A stretch of 45,721 nucleotides of DNA from contig CAMFLH010000006.1 of NCBI GenBank assembly GCA_945957295.1, positions 1-45,721 on the forward strand, written 5' to 3'. Below are positions 17,568-26,314 of the stretch, piece by piece; positions within the stretch are counted from its first letter, which is position 1; each line of letters begins with the position of its first letter. The stretch comes from an uncultured Uliginosibacterium sp. (GTDB lineage Bacteria; Pseudomonadota; Gammaproteobacteria; Burkholderiales; Rhodocyclaceae). The translations under genes were made by a program, and so were the position numbers. The notes below the pieces were generated by a model that was not told the DNA's origin, made no database searches, and saw nothing but the letters and a program-made list of their open reading frames with translations.

Positions 17568-18251
17568 TCAGCTGCGCCGCCTGCGCAGCGCCATCATGCC
17601 GAGCCCGGTCAGCAGCATCAGTGCGGCGGAGGGTTCCGGTACGGCGCTGATTTGCACGTGATCCAGCGCCGTTGTCTCGACGATGCCGTTGATGGTTTCA
17701 CCGCGCAGGTAGAGCGCCGAGACATTGCCGAGTGCCGCGGCGAAGGCGGACTCCGACACCGCCGCGCCGCCGAGACCGCCTAGGGTCCAGCCCGCGGCGC
17801 GCAGCGTGACCTGCTCGGCGCTCCAGTCGGCGCCCGGGTTGGCCAGCCCGCGCCAGACGTAGGATTGTCCACCCGAAACGATCACGACATCGGGGTCGTC
17901 CCGCCATTGCACCGAGCCCTCCGGCGCGGTGACTTTGCGCGCGAAGCCGAGCGTGCCGCCGAGGTAGGCGGATAGATCACCAGTGAAGGCGCTGGATGCC
18001 TCGAAGTAGAACGACCCGCTCGAAGGGTCGGCGAAATCGATGTAGCCGCCGGGCGTGCCGCCTGCGGCATGCCAGTTCGCGGCGAAAGTCGTTGATGGCG
18101 TGACGTAGTCAGTGCTGCAACAACTGAAGTCGACGACGCGCCAGCCCTCCGCGCCGGTATCGAAATGCGCGGCTGGGGCGGCGATGGACAAGACCGGGGT
18201 GGCGGCGAGCAGCGTGACGAAGGCGCGGCGCATCGCTGTGGCAAGGGGCAT
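17568..18251 (-). CDS. PEP-CTERM exosortase-sorted protein with laminin-B-like domain
   Basis: A 227-residue precursor with an N-terminal signal peptide (to about residue 24). The middle, from FDTGAEGWRVVDF through GGTPGGYIDFADPSSGSFYFEA and GDLSAYLGGTLGF, follows the pattern of laminin-B-like domains. The C-terminus is VPEP (204-207), a hydrophobic stretch and an RRRRS tail, the canonical PEP-CTERM tripartite sorting signal. Such proteins are processed by exosortase and surface-associated in EPS producers; no exosortase gene is in this window. GGAGAG lies 5 bases before ATG 18251. It lies 108 bases after the GH16-like gene, so it may share that operon. Confidence 0.9.
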   Translation of the reverse strand: MPLATAMRRAFVTLLAATPVLSIAAPAAHFDTGAEGWRVVDFSCCSTDYVTPSTTFAANWHAAGGTPGGYIDFADPSSGSFYFEASSAFTGDLSAYLGGTLGFARKVTAPEGSVQWRDDPDVVIVSGGQSYVWRGLANPGADWSAEQVTLRAAGWTLGGLGGAAVSESAFAAALGNVSALYLRGETINGIVETTALDHVQISAVPEPSAALMLLTGLGMMALRRRRS

Positions 18252-18300
18252 GGCTCTCTCCGTTGGTGTTGTGGGCTACGGGCGTCGCCCAACGGAGTAT

Positions 18301-18323
18301 GTCGCCAGCATCATGCCGGCGAC
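18301..18323. repeat. 23-bp near-palindrome upstream of the PEP-CTERM gene
   Basis: GTCGCC-A-GCAT-C-ATGC-C-GGCGAC is symmetric except for one A/C mismatch and the central base. It lies about 50 bases upstream of the PEP-CTERM start codon and downstream of the GH16-like stop. It could be an operator or an RNA stem. A second inverted repeat, CCGTTGG ... CCAACGG, lies between it and the ribosome binding site. Confidence 0.4.
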
Positions 18324-18359
18324 AAGGTGGTTCATGTAAACGTCATGCCGCCGATCCGG

Positions 18360-19166
18360 CTACTCGGCCCGCCGCCAACCGCGCACGTAGTCGATGGCGA
18401 ACTCGGTCGGGTAATCGGGGAGTGCGTCCGCTCGGTCGTTGGGTGGCGGAAGCTCGTAGAGATTCAGCATCAACTGCATCGGGTAGGCGGGCGACTGTGG
18501 CGTGCGATGGATCAGCTGGTTGTCGAGGTAGAAGGCGACGCCTTCCGGCGACCAGTCCACCGCGTAGAGGTGGAACTCGGTGGCATCGATCGGGAATTCG
18601 CGCTCGAAGAATTCGTCGCGAATCGTCGGGTCGCCGAAGGGGTGCAGGCCGAAGCCCAGCGTTGCGCGATCACTGCTGGCATTCCAGCCCTTCAGTTCGA
18701 AGGGGCAGATTTCCGCGGAGCGCTGCGGCGTGTCTTCGAAGCCGATCATCCAGAAGCCGAACACATTGCGCAGCCCGCGCCCGCCACGGCAGCGGATCTC
18801 GATGTAACCATACTGCGGGCAGAACAGCTGTTGCGGCGCTTGTTCTTCGCGCACGCGGCAATCGGCCGAGAAGCGGTGCTGGCCGAGTGCGCTGCCGAGC
18901 GGCCCGGCAGACACGCCCGTCTGCAGGTTGCTGACTTTCACCGCACCGTTGAATTCCGGGCACCAGGGCTGTTGGTCCGCGGTGATCTGCAGCACAAGCT
19001 GGCTGTCGGCGATGCGGTAGTTCGGCCGCGAGCGCTCGCGCGAACTCCACTGTGGCAGGTAGAGCGGCAGCCAGTTGGCGGTATTGAGCGCGGGCGAGTC
19101 GAAGTCGTCATTGAAGACGAGTTCGTAGCCAGGTTTATCGAGCGGGTTGCGCGGGGTGTCGGCCAT
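18360..19166 (-). CDS. GH16-like concanavalin-fold protein with atypical active-site motif
   Basis: A 268-residue protein with the GH16 jelly-roll pattern: YELVFNDDFDSPALNTANW at the N-terminus, the YGYIEIRCRGGRG strand, the FGFWMIG strand before the active site, and LYAVDWSPEGVAFYLDNQLI near the C-terminus. The catalytic segment, usually ExDxxE, reads E152-I-C154-P-F-E157: both glutamates remain but the central Asp is Cys. No signal peptide is visible, so it may act on an imported beta-glucan oligosaccharide in the cytoplasm. It starts right after the malF-like stop and is likely cotranscribed with the two permease genes. Confidence 0.85.
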   Translation of the reverse strand: MADTPRNPLDKPGYELVFNDDFDSPALNTANWLPLYLPQWSSRERSRPNYRIADSQLVLQITADQQPWCPEFNGAVKVSNLQTGVSAGPLGSALGQHRFSADCRVREEQAPQQLFCPQYGYIEIRCRGGRGLRNVFGFWMIGFEDTPQRSAEICPFELKGWNASSDRATLGFGLHPFGDPTIRDEFFEREFPIDATEFHLYAVDWSPEGVAFYLDNQLIHRTPQSPAYPMQLMLNLYELPPPNDRADALPDYPTEFAIDYVRGWRRAE

Positions 19167-19169
19167 ACG

Positions 19170-20753
19170 TCAGTTGAGGCTTCCGGAATTGCGAGTAAGC
19201 CGCAGGCTCGCGAAGGCGAGCACCGCGACGATCAGGAACAGCAGCACCGAGATCGCGGCCGCGAGGCCGAAGTTGCTGCCGCCGGTGAAGGCCATGCGAA
19301 AGGCGGTGGAGGAGAGCAGGTCGGTCATGCCGATCGGATCGCGGGTGTCGAGGTAGGACGGATCGCCGCCGGTGAGGTAGTTGATGAGCCCCGCGTTGTT
19401 GAAGGTGCTCGCGAAGCAGGCAATCAACACCGGCAGAATCGGTCGAGCAATCAGCGGCAGCGTAATGTGGGTGAAGTTCGTCAGCGGTCCGGCGCCGGCG
19501 AGCGCCGAGGCTTCGTAAAGCTCCGGCGGGATCGCGCGGATCAGACCCAGGCACAACATCATCATGTACGGGAAATACAGCCACACACTGACGATGACGA
19601 CCATGGTGCGCGTCAAGCCGGGCGACTGGAACCATTCGGGCCGGATGCCAAATACGGTGTCGAGCACCGCGTTCACTTCGCCGGTGTTGGTGAAGAACAT
19701 CATCTTCACGATCAACACCGCAATCATCATTGGCACTGCGCTGGGCAGGTAGAACAGCAGTTTGTAGGTCTCGCGCCAGCGTAGTTCCTGCCAGCTCAAT
19801 ACCGTGGCCAGCGCCAGGCCGGCCGCAAAGGACAGCAACACGGTCAGCGCGCTGTAGGCCAAGGTCCATCCGAACACCTTCAGGAAAGGCTGGCTCAGGC
19901 CCTCGTCGGTCAGCAGCTTCACGAACTGCGCTGCACCCACCGATACGGCGAACCCGGGTGCGACTTTCTCGCCGCGCTCGGTTTCGTAATACCCGCTGCG
20001 GTGATTGGGGCGCAACACGGTGTGATCCTGCTGGTTGATCAGCGCGCCATCAGCACGCCGCGTGTAGAGCGGCTGGCTGGTGTCGAAGCTGCGCAGCGAG
20101 GACATCTGCGCCGCGCTACCGTCCGGCAGCTGCAGTACCAGGCGCTTGAGCACACCGACGCTGCGAATCAGCGTTGCGGTATCGGCCTGCCCGTCGAGCG
20201 GCGCGTCGCTGACTCGCTTCATGGTAAGCGGTTTGCCCGTGTGCCCCGGCGCGAAGACGTCGCTGAGAAAGACCTCGCCGGCGTCGTTTTCAAGGCGTGC
20301 GCGATAGCGTTTGCCCTCAGGCAAGAGCGCAAAGCCGTATCGCTGCGCACCTTCGGGCATGTAGCGGCTCGTCAGCAGGTACTCGGTTGCGCGGCTGAAG
20401 GTCAGAAGGTTCTGTGACGAATAGTTCGATGTGCTGAGCGACGCGGTGTAGGCGATCGGTAGCAACACGAACAGTGATGCCGCGAGCAGGCCCGGGAACA
20501 GGAAGCACCACGCACTGCTGCGTGCTTGCATGTACACGAAGCAGCCGACGCAAACTACCGCCAGCGCGATGGCGCCAAACAGCCATTGACCGTTGAGGTA
20601 GAGCTTCAGCGCGACCCCAAGCCCGACCATCAAGGCCGCGAGGCCGATGGCGCGCGGCCCCCATAGGGCGGCGTATGCTCGCCAGCGTGGATACATGGGC
20701 CGAACGCCCAAGTCGGGCGCCGCCGCCAGTACCGCCTGTGACACATCGCTCAT
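19170..20753 (-). CDS. MalF-like sugar ABC transporter permease
   Basis: A 527-residue inner-membrane permease matching E. coli MalF in size (514). Eight hydrophobic segments are expected. After a third helix near 70-90, a periplasmic P2-type domain spans roughly 95-290 (NYSSQNLLTFSRATEYLL then the YRARLENDAGEVFL strand region). The EAA coupling motif is EASALAGAGPLTNFTHITLP near residues 422-441, followed by ARPILPVL. It would import an oligosaccharide together with the MalG-like protein encoded 4 bases upstream. No MalK-type ATPase or MalE-type binding protein gene is in the window. Confidence 0.93.
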   Translation of the reverse strand: MSDVSQAVLAAAPDLGVRPMYPRWRAYAALWGPRAIGLAALMVGLGVALKLYLNGQWLFGAIALAVVCVGCFVYMQARSSAWCFLFPGLLAASLFVLLPIAYTASLSTSNYSSQNLLTFSRATEYLLTSRYMPEGAQRYGFALLPEGKRYRARLENDAGEVFLSDVFAPGHTGKPLTMKRVSDAPLDGQADTATLIRSVGVLKRLVLQLPDGSAAQMSSLRSFDTSQPLYTRRADGALINQQDHTVLRPNHRSGYYETERGEKVAPGFAVSVGAAQFVKLLTDEGLSQPFLKVFGWTLAYSALTVLLSFAAGLALATVLSWQELRWRETYKLLFYLPSAVPMMIAVLIVKMMFFTNTGEVNAVLDTVFGIRPEWFQSPGLTRTMVVIVSVWLYFPYMMMLCLGLIRAIPPELYEASALAGAGPLTNFTHITLPLIARPILPVLIACFASTFNNAGLINYLTGGDPSYLDTRDPIGMTDLLSSTAFRMAFTGGSNFGLAAAISVLLFLIVAVLAFASLRLTRNSGSLN

Positions 20754-20757
20754 AGCC

Positions 20758-21675
20758 TCACCCCTTCACCGAGCCGGCGACGGATTGATCCATCCAGCGC
20801 TGCGTGACGACGAACACGATCACGCCCGGGAGCGAAGCGAGCAGGGCCGCCGCCGCGAATTCGTGCAGCGCGACCGAACTGCCGTTGCCCCCGCTGCCGG
20901 CGGCGACCGTGAAGCGACCGAGACCGATCGGCAGCGTCGCGGTGTCTGATCCAGTCAGTAGCGCGGCACTGAGCATCGGCTCGTACATCAAGCTGGTGGC
21001 AAGCAACAGCACCATCACCACGATCATCGGGCGCGCCAGTGGCAGCGCGATTGCGCGGAACGTCTGCCAGTCGGTCGCGCCGTCGATGCGCGCCGCCTCT
21101 TCGATCTCCAGCGGCAACTGCTCGAAGTAGCCCTTGAAAGCCCATACCATGCCCAATGTGGCCTGTCCGGTCAGCGCCAGCACGAGGCCTCCATGCGTAT
21201 CGACGCCGATCGCCGGAAACGTATCGCCGATGCGATCAAAGATGCTCCAGTACGCCACCGCGAGCAGAACGCCGGGGAAGAAGTGGCTCATGTAGAGCAG
21301 ATTGTCGAGTGAGGCGCGGCCGGTAAAGCGCAGGCGCGCGAAGGCGTAGGCAGTGGTCAGCGCGAGGGATGTGGCGATCGCGGTCGTGATCACGGCCACT
21401 TTCACCGAGTTCCACATCCACAGCCAGAACTCGACTCGTGCAGCCATCCGTCCGCCGTACTCATCCACCTGATCACGCCACCCCAACACCATCAGCAAAT
21501 GGTCTGCGGTGAACCTCGGCCACAAGCGAGTGGTGGTTTCCGCAGTGCTGTACGCGGTGACGGCCTGCCACAACATGTTCGCGAACGGGTACAGGATTAA
21601 GGCCAGCGCGAGCCAGATCCCCACATGCGCCACGCGCCTGCGCCACACCACTTCCCGCCCGACCACCTTTCCCAT
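20758..21675 (-). CDS. MalG-like sugar ABC transporter permease
   Basis: A 305-residue permease (E. coli MalG has 296) with about six helices. The EAA motif is EEAARIDGATDWQTFRAIAL followed by PLARP, which docks on the ATPase. ATG 21675 is chosen for family length, although upstream TTG 21702 is in frame; GGAAAG lies upstream. Gene order is malG before malF, the reverse of the usual order. The partner binding protein and ATPase must be encoded elsewhere, possibly a shared MalK-type ATPase. Confidence 0.92.
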   Translation of the reverse strand: MGKVVGREVVWRRRVAHVGIWLALALILYPFANMLWQAVTAYSTAETTTRLWPRFTADHLLMVLGWRDQVDEYGGRMAARVEFWLWMWNSVKVAVITTAIATSLALTTAYAFARLRFTGRASLDNLLYMSHFFPGVLLAVAYWSIFDRIGDTFPAIGVDTHGGLVLALTGQATLGMVWAFKGYFEQLPLEIEEAARIDGATDWQTFRAIALPLARPMIVVMVLLLATSLMYEPMLSAALLTGSDTATLPIGLGRFTVAAGSGGNGSSVALHEFAAAALLASLPGVIVFVVTQRWMDQSVAGSVKG

Positions 21676-21699
21676 GAATAATCGCTTTCCGCTCAGAAC

Positions 21700-21732
21700 C
21701 AAGCTGCTGCAGACAAAGCTCGCAGCGGCTTG
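21700..21732 (-). terminator. Hairpin between the exporter operon and malG
   Basis: Inverted repeat CAAGCTGCTGC / GCAGCGGCTTG (11-bp arms, one mismatch, 11-base loop). It lies downstream of the large ABC permease stop and just upstream of the malG-like start, all on the minus strand. It could end the exporter operon, or act as a leader or operator element for the permease operon. No clear T run follows. Confidence 0.35.
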
Positions 21733-21787
21733 ATTCTAGTGGCGGGTGCGGGGTGTTGCATTGACGGTTTCTGCGCCCTCGGCGTGG

Positions 21788-24163
21788 CTATACCCGCAGC
21801 GCTTGGGCCGGGGAAATCATCAGCGCCCGCACCGTGTGCCGTGTTGCGGCCGTCATGGCCACTAATGTTGTGGTCACCAACGCCACGACTAAAGCTGATG
21901 CGCCGATAGGCGCGCGGTCAACGAACTCGGCGAGGTAGCGCTCCCCCAACCATGCAGCAACCGGCAAGCCGAGCATTGCGCCGGCCAGCAGCGCAGCCCC
22001 GAGTTCGCGCGCCAGTAGCCGGGCGATGTCGCGGCGGCGCGCGCCGTGCAGCTTGCGCAGCACGATCTCGGTGGTGCGTCGCCGCACCGTGTAGGCAGAC
22101 AGGGCGTAAAGCCCGAAGCCGGCGAGCGCCAGTGCAATGATGCCGCCGGCGCCGATCAGCTTGCCCAGCCGAAGGTCTCCGTCATAGAGGCGAGCAAGAT
22201 GCGCCCGCACTGGCGCGATGCGCAGCACGTCGTCGGGGAAATAGCGCGGCCACATTTGCTGGATTGCGAGCCGCGTGGCAGCGGGGCTTCGCGTGCGTAC
22301 CGACACCACCGACACCATCTTGCCAATTTCGACTGAATACACGACACCGCCATTCGCCTCGCGCAGGCTGCGTTGGCGGATATCCGGGATTACACCAATG
22401 ATCTCCACGTTCTGCCCGCCCATGCGCACGAACTGCCCAGTGGCGGCGGACGGGGAGGCGAAACCGAGTTGCCGACTCGACGTTGCGTTAATGACGATCC
22501 TGTCTCCGTAGCCTTGCGGATCTTCGCGCGCATCGAACACCCGGCCGGCGATCGGTTTGACGCCGTAGGACTGGAAGAAGTCCGGGCCGACGTAGCTGAA
22601 CGCCTGCAAGACGGTCTCACCCTTCTGCCCCTGCAGGTCTGCGGTGGTGTTGCGGTTGAAGCGCCCTGGTACGTCCCACGACAAACCGACGGCCTCTACC
22701 CCGGGCAAGTGGCCGATCGCTTCACGCAGCGCGCGCAGGCGTTCGTCGTCCATATCGACCGGGGCGTCGATGATGAGCAAGGGCGTAGTGTCGTAGCCGG
22801 GGCTCGCAGACTGCGCGTGGCGGGTCTGCCACAGCACTGTCACGGTGATGCCAATCATCGCGATCGCAGTGGCGAACTGCAGCAGGGTGAGGCTGCGGCG
22901 TAGCCACAGGCCGACGGCGGTCTCGGTGTGGCCGCGGCCGGCCAAGGATTGTGCGCAATCCACCCGTAACGCGACCCAGGCGGGGTAAGCCCCGGCCAGC
23001 GCGCCAAGTGCCAGTCCGAAGGCGATTGAGAGCCCGCAGCGAGCGGGCGACCAAAGCCCATCGGCAATCGGCCGCCCGACCCAGTCGCCGACCAGCGGCG
23101 CGGCGAGCCAGGCGAGCAGGAACCCGACGGCGCTTGCCAGCAGCGCGACCAGCATCGCCTCGCCGATGAACTGCAGTGCGATGCGTGCCGGGCTGGCGCC
23201 GAGCGCCTTGCGGATGCCGATTTCGCGCTGACGCCCGATGGTCCGCACGACCGACAGATTGAGGAAGTTGATCGCAGCAAGGAGCGAGACGACCAGGCAG
23301 GAGAGGGATAACCCGGTTACCAGGCGCCGCGTGGTGTCGGTCTCTGCGCCGGCCAGCGGCAGATCGGGCAGCGGTGTGCCGCGGTACTCCCCGATCTTGC
23401 CGTAGAACGGGAATGCCTCGCGGTAAAAGGGGGTCTGCTCGAAGTAGCGCTGCGCTTGCTCGCTGAACTTCGTGGCGGTGGCGCCGGGCATCAGCCGAAC
23501 GAATACTGTGCCTCGCAGCGAGCCCCAGTCTTTCAGTCGAAAGGGTTCGGGCATTGCGGGCGAGAGGATGTTCACGAGCACAGAAGTCGACAGTGCGCTG
23601 CCGGTGCCGCGGTCTGGCACGATCGCGCCGACGGTGAAAGCATGTCCGCCGAGGGTGAGCGTCTTGCCCAGCGCCGGGGCGCGTCCGAACAGGCGCTCTG
23701 CGGTGCGCGCGCTCAGTGCCACGGTATCCGGCTTCTGCAGCGTCGCGCGCAAATCGCCCGCGAGCGGTTTCAGGCCGAAGACGTCGACGAGAGCTGCGTC
23801 GACAAAGCCAATGTTCTCGAAGGCCAGTCGCTGGCCGACACGTAGCGACATCTCGCGCGTGAAGTACCGGCTGGAAGCGAGCACGGGCACGCCGGCGCTC
23901 TTCCAGTGGTCATGAAACACGATCGCGCCGCCGACGATCCAGTCCTTGTCCGCGCCGGGAGTGAAAGTCTTGCTCTCAAGCCGTAACACCTGTTGCGGCT
24001 GCGGTACATCCGCATCGCCCCGCAAGCTGGCATCCAGGTAAGCCAGCAGCAACAGCGTCGTCGCTGCCGCGAGCGCAAGCCCGAACACGACGACGGCCGT
24101 GTAGCCCGGATCCGCCGCCAGTTGCCGCAAACCGATGCGCAAATCCTTGAAGTTCATCGTCAT
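21788..24163 (-). CDS. Large MacB/FtsX-type ABC permease, two-module
   Basis: A 791-residue permease with duplicated architecture: a first helix near residues 22-42, periplasmic MacB_PCD domain to about 275, FtsX module with helices near 285-310, 335-360 and 375-400; then a second helix near 430-450, a second periplasmic domain to about 665, and a C-terminal FtsX module near 680-785. Both coupling segments are present (VRTIGRQREIGIRKALGAS and VRRRTTEIVLRKLHGAR). Such double-module permeases work as single chains with one ATPase type in antibiotic- or peptide-efflux systems. The ATPase gene lies 4 bases upstream, and the HlyD-like adaptor gene precedes that. Confidence 0.93.
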   Translation of the reverse strand: MTMNFKDLRIGLRQLAADPGYTAVVVFGLALAAATTLLLLAYLDASLRGDADVPQPQQVLRLESKTFTPGADKDWIVGGAIVFHDHWKSAGVPVLASSRYFTREMSLRVGQRLAFENIGFVDAALVDVFGLKPLAGDLRATLQKPDTVALSARTAERLFGRAPALGKTLTLGGHAFTVGAIVPDRGTGSALSTSVLVNILSPAMPEPFRLKDWGSLRGTVFVRLMPGATATKFSEQAQRYFEQTPFYREAFPFYGKIGEYRGTPLPDLPLAGAETDTTRRLVTGLSLSCLVVSLLAAINFLNLSVVRTIGRQREIGIRKALGASPARIALQFIGEAMLVALLASAVGFLLAWLAAPLVGDWVGRPIADGLWSPARCGLSIAFGLALGALAGAYPAWVALRVDCAQSLAGRGHTETAVGLWLRRSLTLLQFATAIAMIGITVTVLWQTRHAQSASPGYDTTPLLIIDAPVDMDDERLRALREAIGHLPGVEAVGLSWDVPGRFNRNTTADLQGQKGETVLQAFSYVGPDFFQSYGVKPIAGRVFDAREDPQGYGDRIVINATSSRQLGFASPSAATGQFVRMGGQNVEIIGVIPDIRQRSLREANGGVVYSVEIGKMVSVVSVRTRSPAATRLAIQQMWPRYFPDDVLRIAPVRAHLARLYDGDLRLGKLIGAGGIIALALAGFGLYALSAYTVRRRTTEIVLRKLHGARRRDIARLLARELGAALLAGAMLGLPVAAWLGERYLAEFVDRAPIGASALVVALVTTTLVAMTAATRHTVRALMISPAQALRV

Positions 24164-24167
24164 GGCC

Positions 24168-24845
24168 TCACGCTGCCATCGCGTCGACGAGGATGCGGCC
24201 GTCGAGCAGGCGTAGCGTGCGCGAGGCCTGGGCGGCGTGGGTTGGCGAGTGGGTGACCATGACCAGCGTGGTGCCGTCGCGGTTGATCTCGCGCAGGATG
24301 CGCATCACCTCGTTGCCGTGGGCGCTGTCGAGGTTGCCGGTTGGTTCGTCGGCGAGTAGCACGCGCGGCCGGCTGACCAGTGCACGGGCAATCGCCACGC
24401 GTTGCTGCTGCCCGCCCGACAGTTGTGAGGGGCGGTGCCCGGCGCGATGCGCGATGCCGAGCTTGCTCATCGCCTCTTCGACACGGGGTTTGCGCTCGCG
24501 TGCCGGCACGTCTCCGTATTCGAGCGCGAGGGCGACGTTCTCTGCCACGGTGAGATCGTCCAGCAGGTTGAAGCTCTGGAAGATGAAACCGATGCGGCCG
24601 CGGCGCATCTGGGCGAGACGGCTCTCGCTCCAGCCGCTGACATCGGTACCGTCGAACAGGTATTGCCCGGCGCTCGGCACATCGAGCAGGCCAAGAATAC
24701 CCAGCAATGTGGATTTGCCGCAGCCAGACGGCCCGGTCACCGCGAGGTATTCGCCGCTCTCGATTTCCAGATCGATCGCGTCGAGCGCCGTGGTTTCAAT
24801 GTCGCCGGTGCGGTGCAGCTTGCTGACGCCTGTGAGTTTGAGCAT
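24168..24845 (-). CDS. MacB/LolD-type ABC transporter ATPase
   Basis: A 225-residue nucleotide-binding protein with Walker A GPSGCGKS (38-45), the FIFQSFNLLDDLTVAENVALAL region, signature LSGGQQQR, Walker B VLLADEP and H-loop VTHSP. It energises the large permease encoded immediately downstream. ATG 24845 fits the family start (MLKLTGVSKLH); an upstream in-frame start would add an untypical N-terminal extension that runs back into the adaptor gene. Confidence 0.94.
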   Translation of the reverse strand: MLKLTGVSKLHRTGDIETTALDAIDLEIESGEYLAVTGPSGCGKSTLLGILGLLDVPSAGQYLFDGTDVSGWSESRLAQMRRGRIGFIFQSFNLLDDLTVAENVALALEYGDVPARERKPRVEEAMSKLGIAHRAGHRPSQLSGGQQQRVAIARALVSRPRVLLADEPTGNLDSAHGNEVMRILREINRDGTTLVMVTHSPTHAAQASRTLRLLDGRILVDAMAA

Positions 24846-24879
24846 GACAGAGGGTCCGTTGCGGTTCGTGTTGAGAGAA

Positions 24880-26181
24880 TCATGAGTCCAGACGCAAGCG
24901 GCGCGAATCACCGAAGCCCTGGTAGCTGGAAACGATCACGCGCTCGCCGCGTGCAAGACCGCCGAGCACTTCGACCTGCCCGGCTGCGCGGCGGCCTAGC
25001 CTTACATTGCGGCGCTCGGCGCCGCGGCCATCCGCGGTGACGACGAATACCCAGGTACCACCGCTGTCAGCGTAGTAGCTGCCGTCCGGCAGCAGCAGCG
25101 CGGCTGACGGCTGGCCGAGCACGAGTCGGGTGTCGATCGTCAGACCGGGTTGCAGACCCTTGGGCGAGGTTGTGCTCTTGAACTCGATCTCGATGTCGAA
25201 ACGGCGTTCCTTGATCTGGGGGTTCACACGCGTGAGCTTCACGTCGACCGGCTGTGCGCCGATCTCCGCGGTGCCCGCGATGCCCGGCGCACAGCGCGCA
25301 AGATAGTACTCATCGACCTGCGCGAGGAGTTTGAAGCGGTTCGGCGTATCGATGCGACCGAGTCGCTCTCCGGGCTTCACCGAGGTGCCGACGATCAGGT
25401 GGAAATCGGTCAGGCGGCCGTCGCCCGGTGCGCGCACGGCGAGCGCGTCGGCTGTTGCGCGCACGAGCTTGAGCCCGGCGTTGAGGCCGCTGACCGCGCG
25501 GTCCATCTCCGCGATCGCAGTCAGGCGGGTCGCGTCTTCGGTCGCCGCGTCGGCGCGTGCTTCGTCGAGCAGGCGCTGCTGCAGAACAAAGGTGTCGCTG
25601 GATTCTTCCAGCGCCGCAGGCGACAAAAAGCCCCGACGCGCGAGCTGTTCGTTGCGCGCATGGCTGCGCCTTGCGCGCTCGGTCTGGTATTCGAGATCGG
25701 CGATACGGCGTCGGTGCTCGGAGCGCCCCATCGCCAGCGCGGCACGCAGCGTCGATACATTGGCGACCTGTTGTGCGACGTCCGACGCGCGGGCCAGAAC
25801 CTCTTGCTGGCGCTGCGGGTTGGAGAGCCGGAACATCAGTTCGCCCTTCTGCAGCAACGCGCCGTCGCGCACTTCCACCGCTTCGACGCGGCCGCCCTCG
25901 GCTGCATCCAGCATCACGGATTCGTAGGGCGCAGCGGTGGCGCGCAGCAGCAACTCGTCGCGAAACTGGCCGGCCGTTACCGGTGCGATGTCGAGCTCCG
26001 AGGCTTTCACCGCCAGCCCGCGCGGAACCGCTAGCCAGGTGATCGCGACTATCAGTACGGCGCTTGCGCTGGCGAGTGCCGGCTTGACCCAGCGGTGGCC
26101 GCGCGAGCGAGGCAGTACGCGGTCCATATTGGCGCCGGTGTGGGGCACTGCTTCAGCCTGGATCGGATCAGGGGCGTTCAT
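24880..26181 (-). CDS. HlyD/MacA-like periplasmic adaptor (membrane fusion protein)
   Basis: A 433-residue inner-membrane-anchored adaptor: one helix near residues 35-52, a barrel-sandwich (lipoyl-like) half near 75-110, an alpha-hairpin coiled coil near 115-245, the second lipoyl half (LAVRAPGDGRLTDFHLIVGTSV), then beta-barrel and membrane-proximal domains. It would link the MacB-like permease to an outer-membrane channel, which is not encoded here. ATG 26181 is supported by a sigma-54 promoter at 26213-26228 whose predicted transcript starts near 26201, excluding the in-frame start at 26247. It is the first gene of the three-gene exporter operon. Confidence 0.93.
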   Translation of the reverse strand: MNAPDPIQAEAVPHTGANMDRVLPRSRGHRWVKPALASASAVLIVAITWLAVPRGLAVKASELDIAPVTAGQFRDELLLRATAAPYESVMLDAAEGGRVEAVEVRDGALLQKGELMFRLSNPQRQQEVLARASDVAQQVANVSTLRAALAMGRSEHRRRIADLEYQTERARRSHARNEQLARRGFLSPAALEESSDTFVLQQRLLDEARADAATEDATRLTAIAEMDRAVSGLNAGLKLVRATADALAVRAPGDGRLTDFHLIVGTSVKPGERLGRIDTPNRFKLLAQVDEYYLARCAPGIAGTAEIGAQPVDVKLTRVNPQIKERRFDIEIEFKSTTSPKGLQPGLTIDTRLVLGQPSAALLLPDGSYYADSGGTWVFVVTADGRGAERRNVRLGRRAAGQVEVLGGLARGERVIVSSYQGFGDSRRLRLDS

Positions 26182-26212
26182 GATTGTCAGCAGGTTTGTC
26201 GTTGCCCCTATC

Positions 26213-26228
26213 GCAAGCGTTGTGCCAA
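26213..26228 (-). promoter_or_regulatory. Sigma-54 promoter for the exporter operon
   Basis: Read on the minus strand: TTGGCAC-AACGC-TTGC. The GG of the -24 element and GC of the -12 element are separated by exactly 10 bases, and both hexamers match the sigma-54 consensus. The predicted start, about 12 bases further, is near 26201, giving a 20-base leader before ATG 26181. The divergent gene encodes a sigma-54 activator. Confidence 0.85.
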
Positions 26229-26288
26229 TGCGCGATTTCACCGCCACACAAGACGTTCTTCGGTATCGCGCCGCCGCGGCGGGTGTTC

Positions 26289-26308
26289 GCTGTCCGCGCC
26301 CGGACAGC
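26289..26308. promoter_or_regulatory. Upstream activator site 1 (perfect palindrome)
   Basis: GCTGTCCG-CGCC-CGGACAGC, 8-bp perfect arms and a 4-base spacer. Its centre is about 97 bases upstream of the predicted sigma-54 transcription start, the usual distance for an NtrC-type enhancer. Binding by the divergently encoded activator is inferred. Confidence 0.7.
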
Positions 26309-26314
26309 CCCAGG

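Noticed and set aside
18165-19784. A 539-codon rightward open frame
   Set aside because: It runs antisense to the PEP-CTERM, GH16-like and malF genes, which have clear family motifs; its own translation has none.
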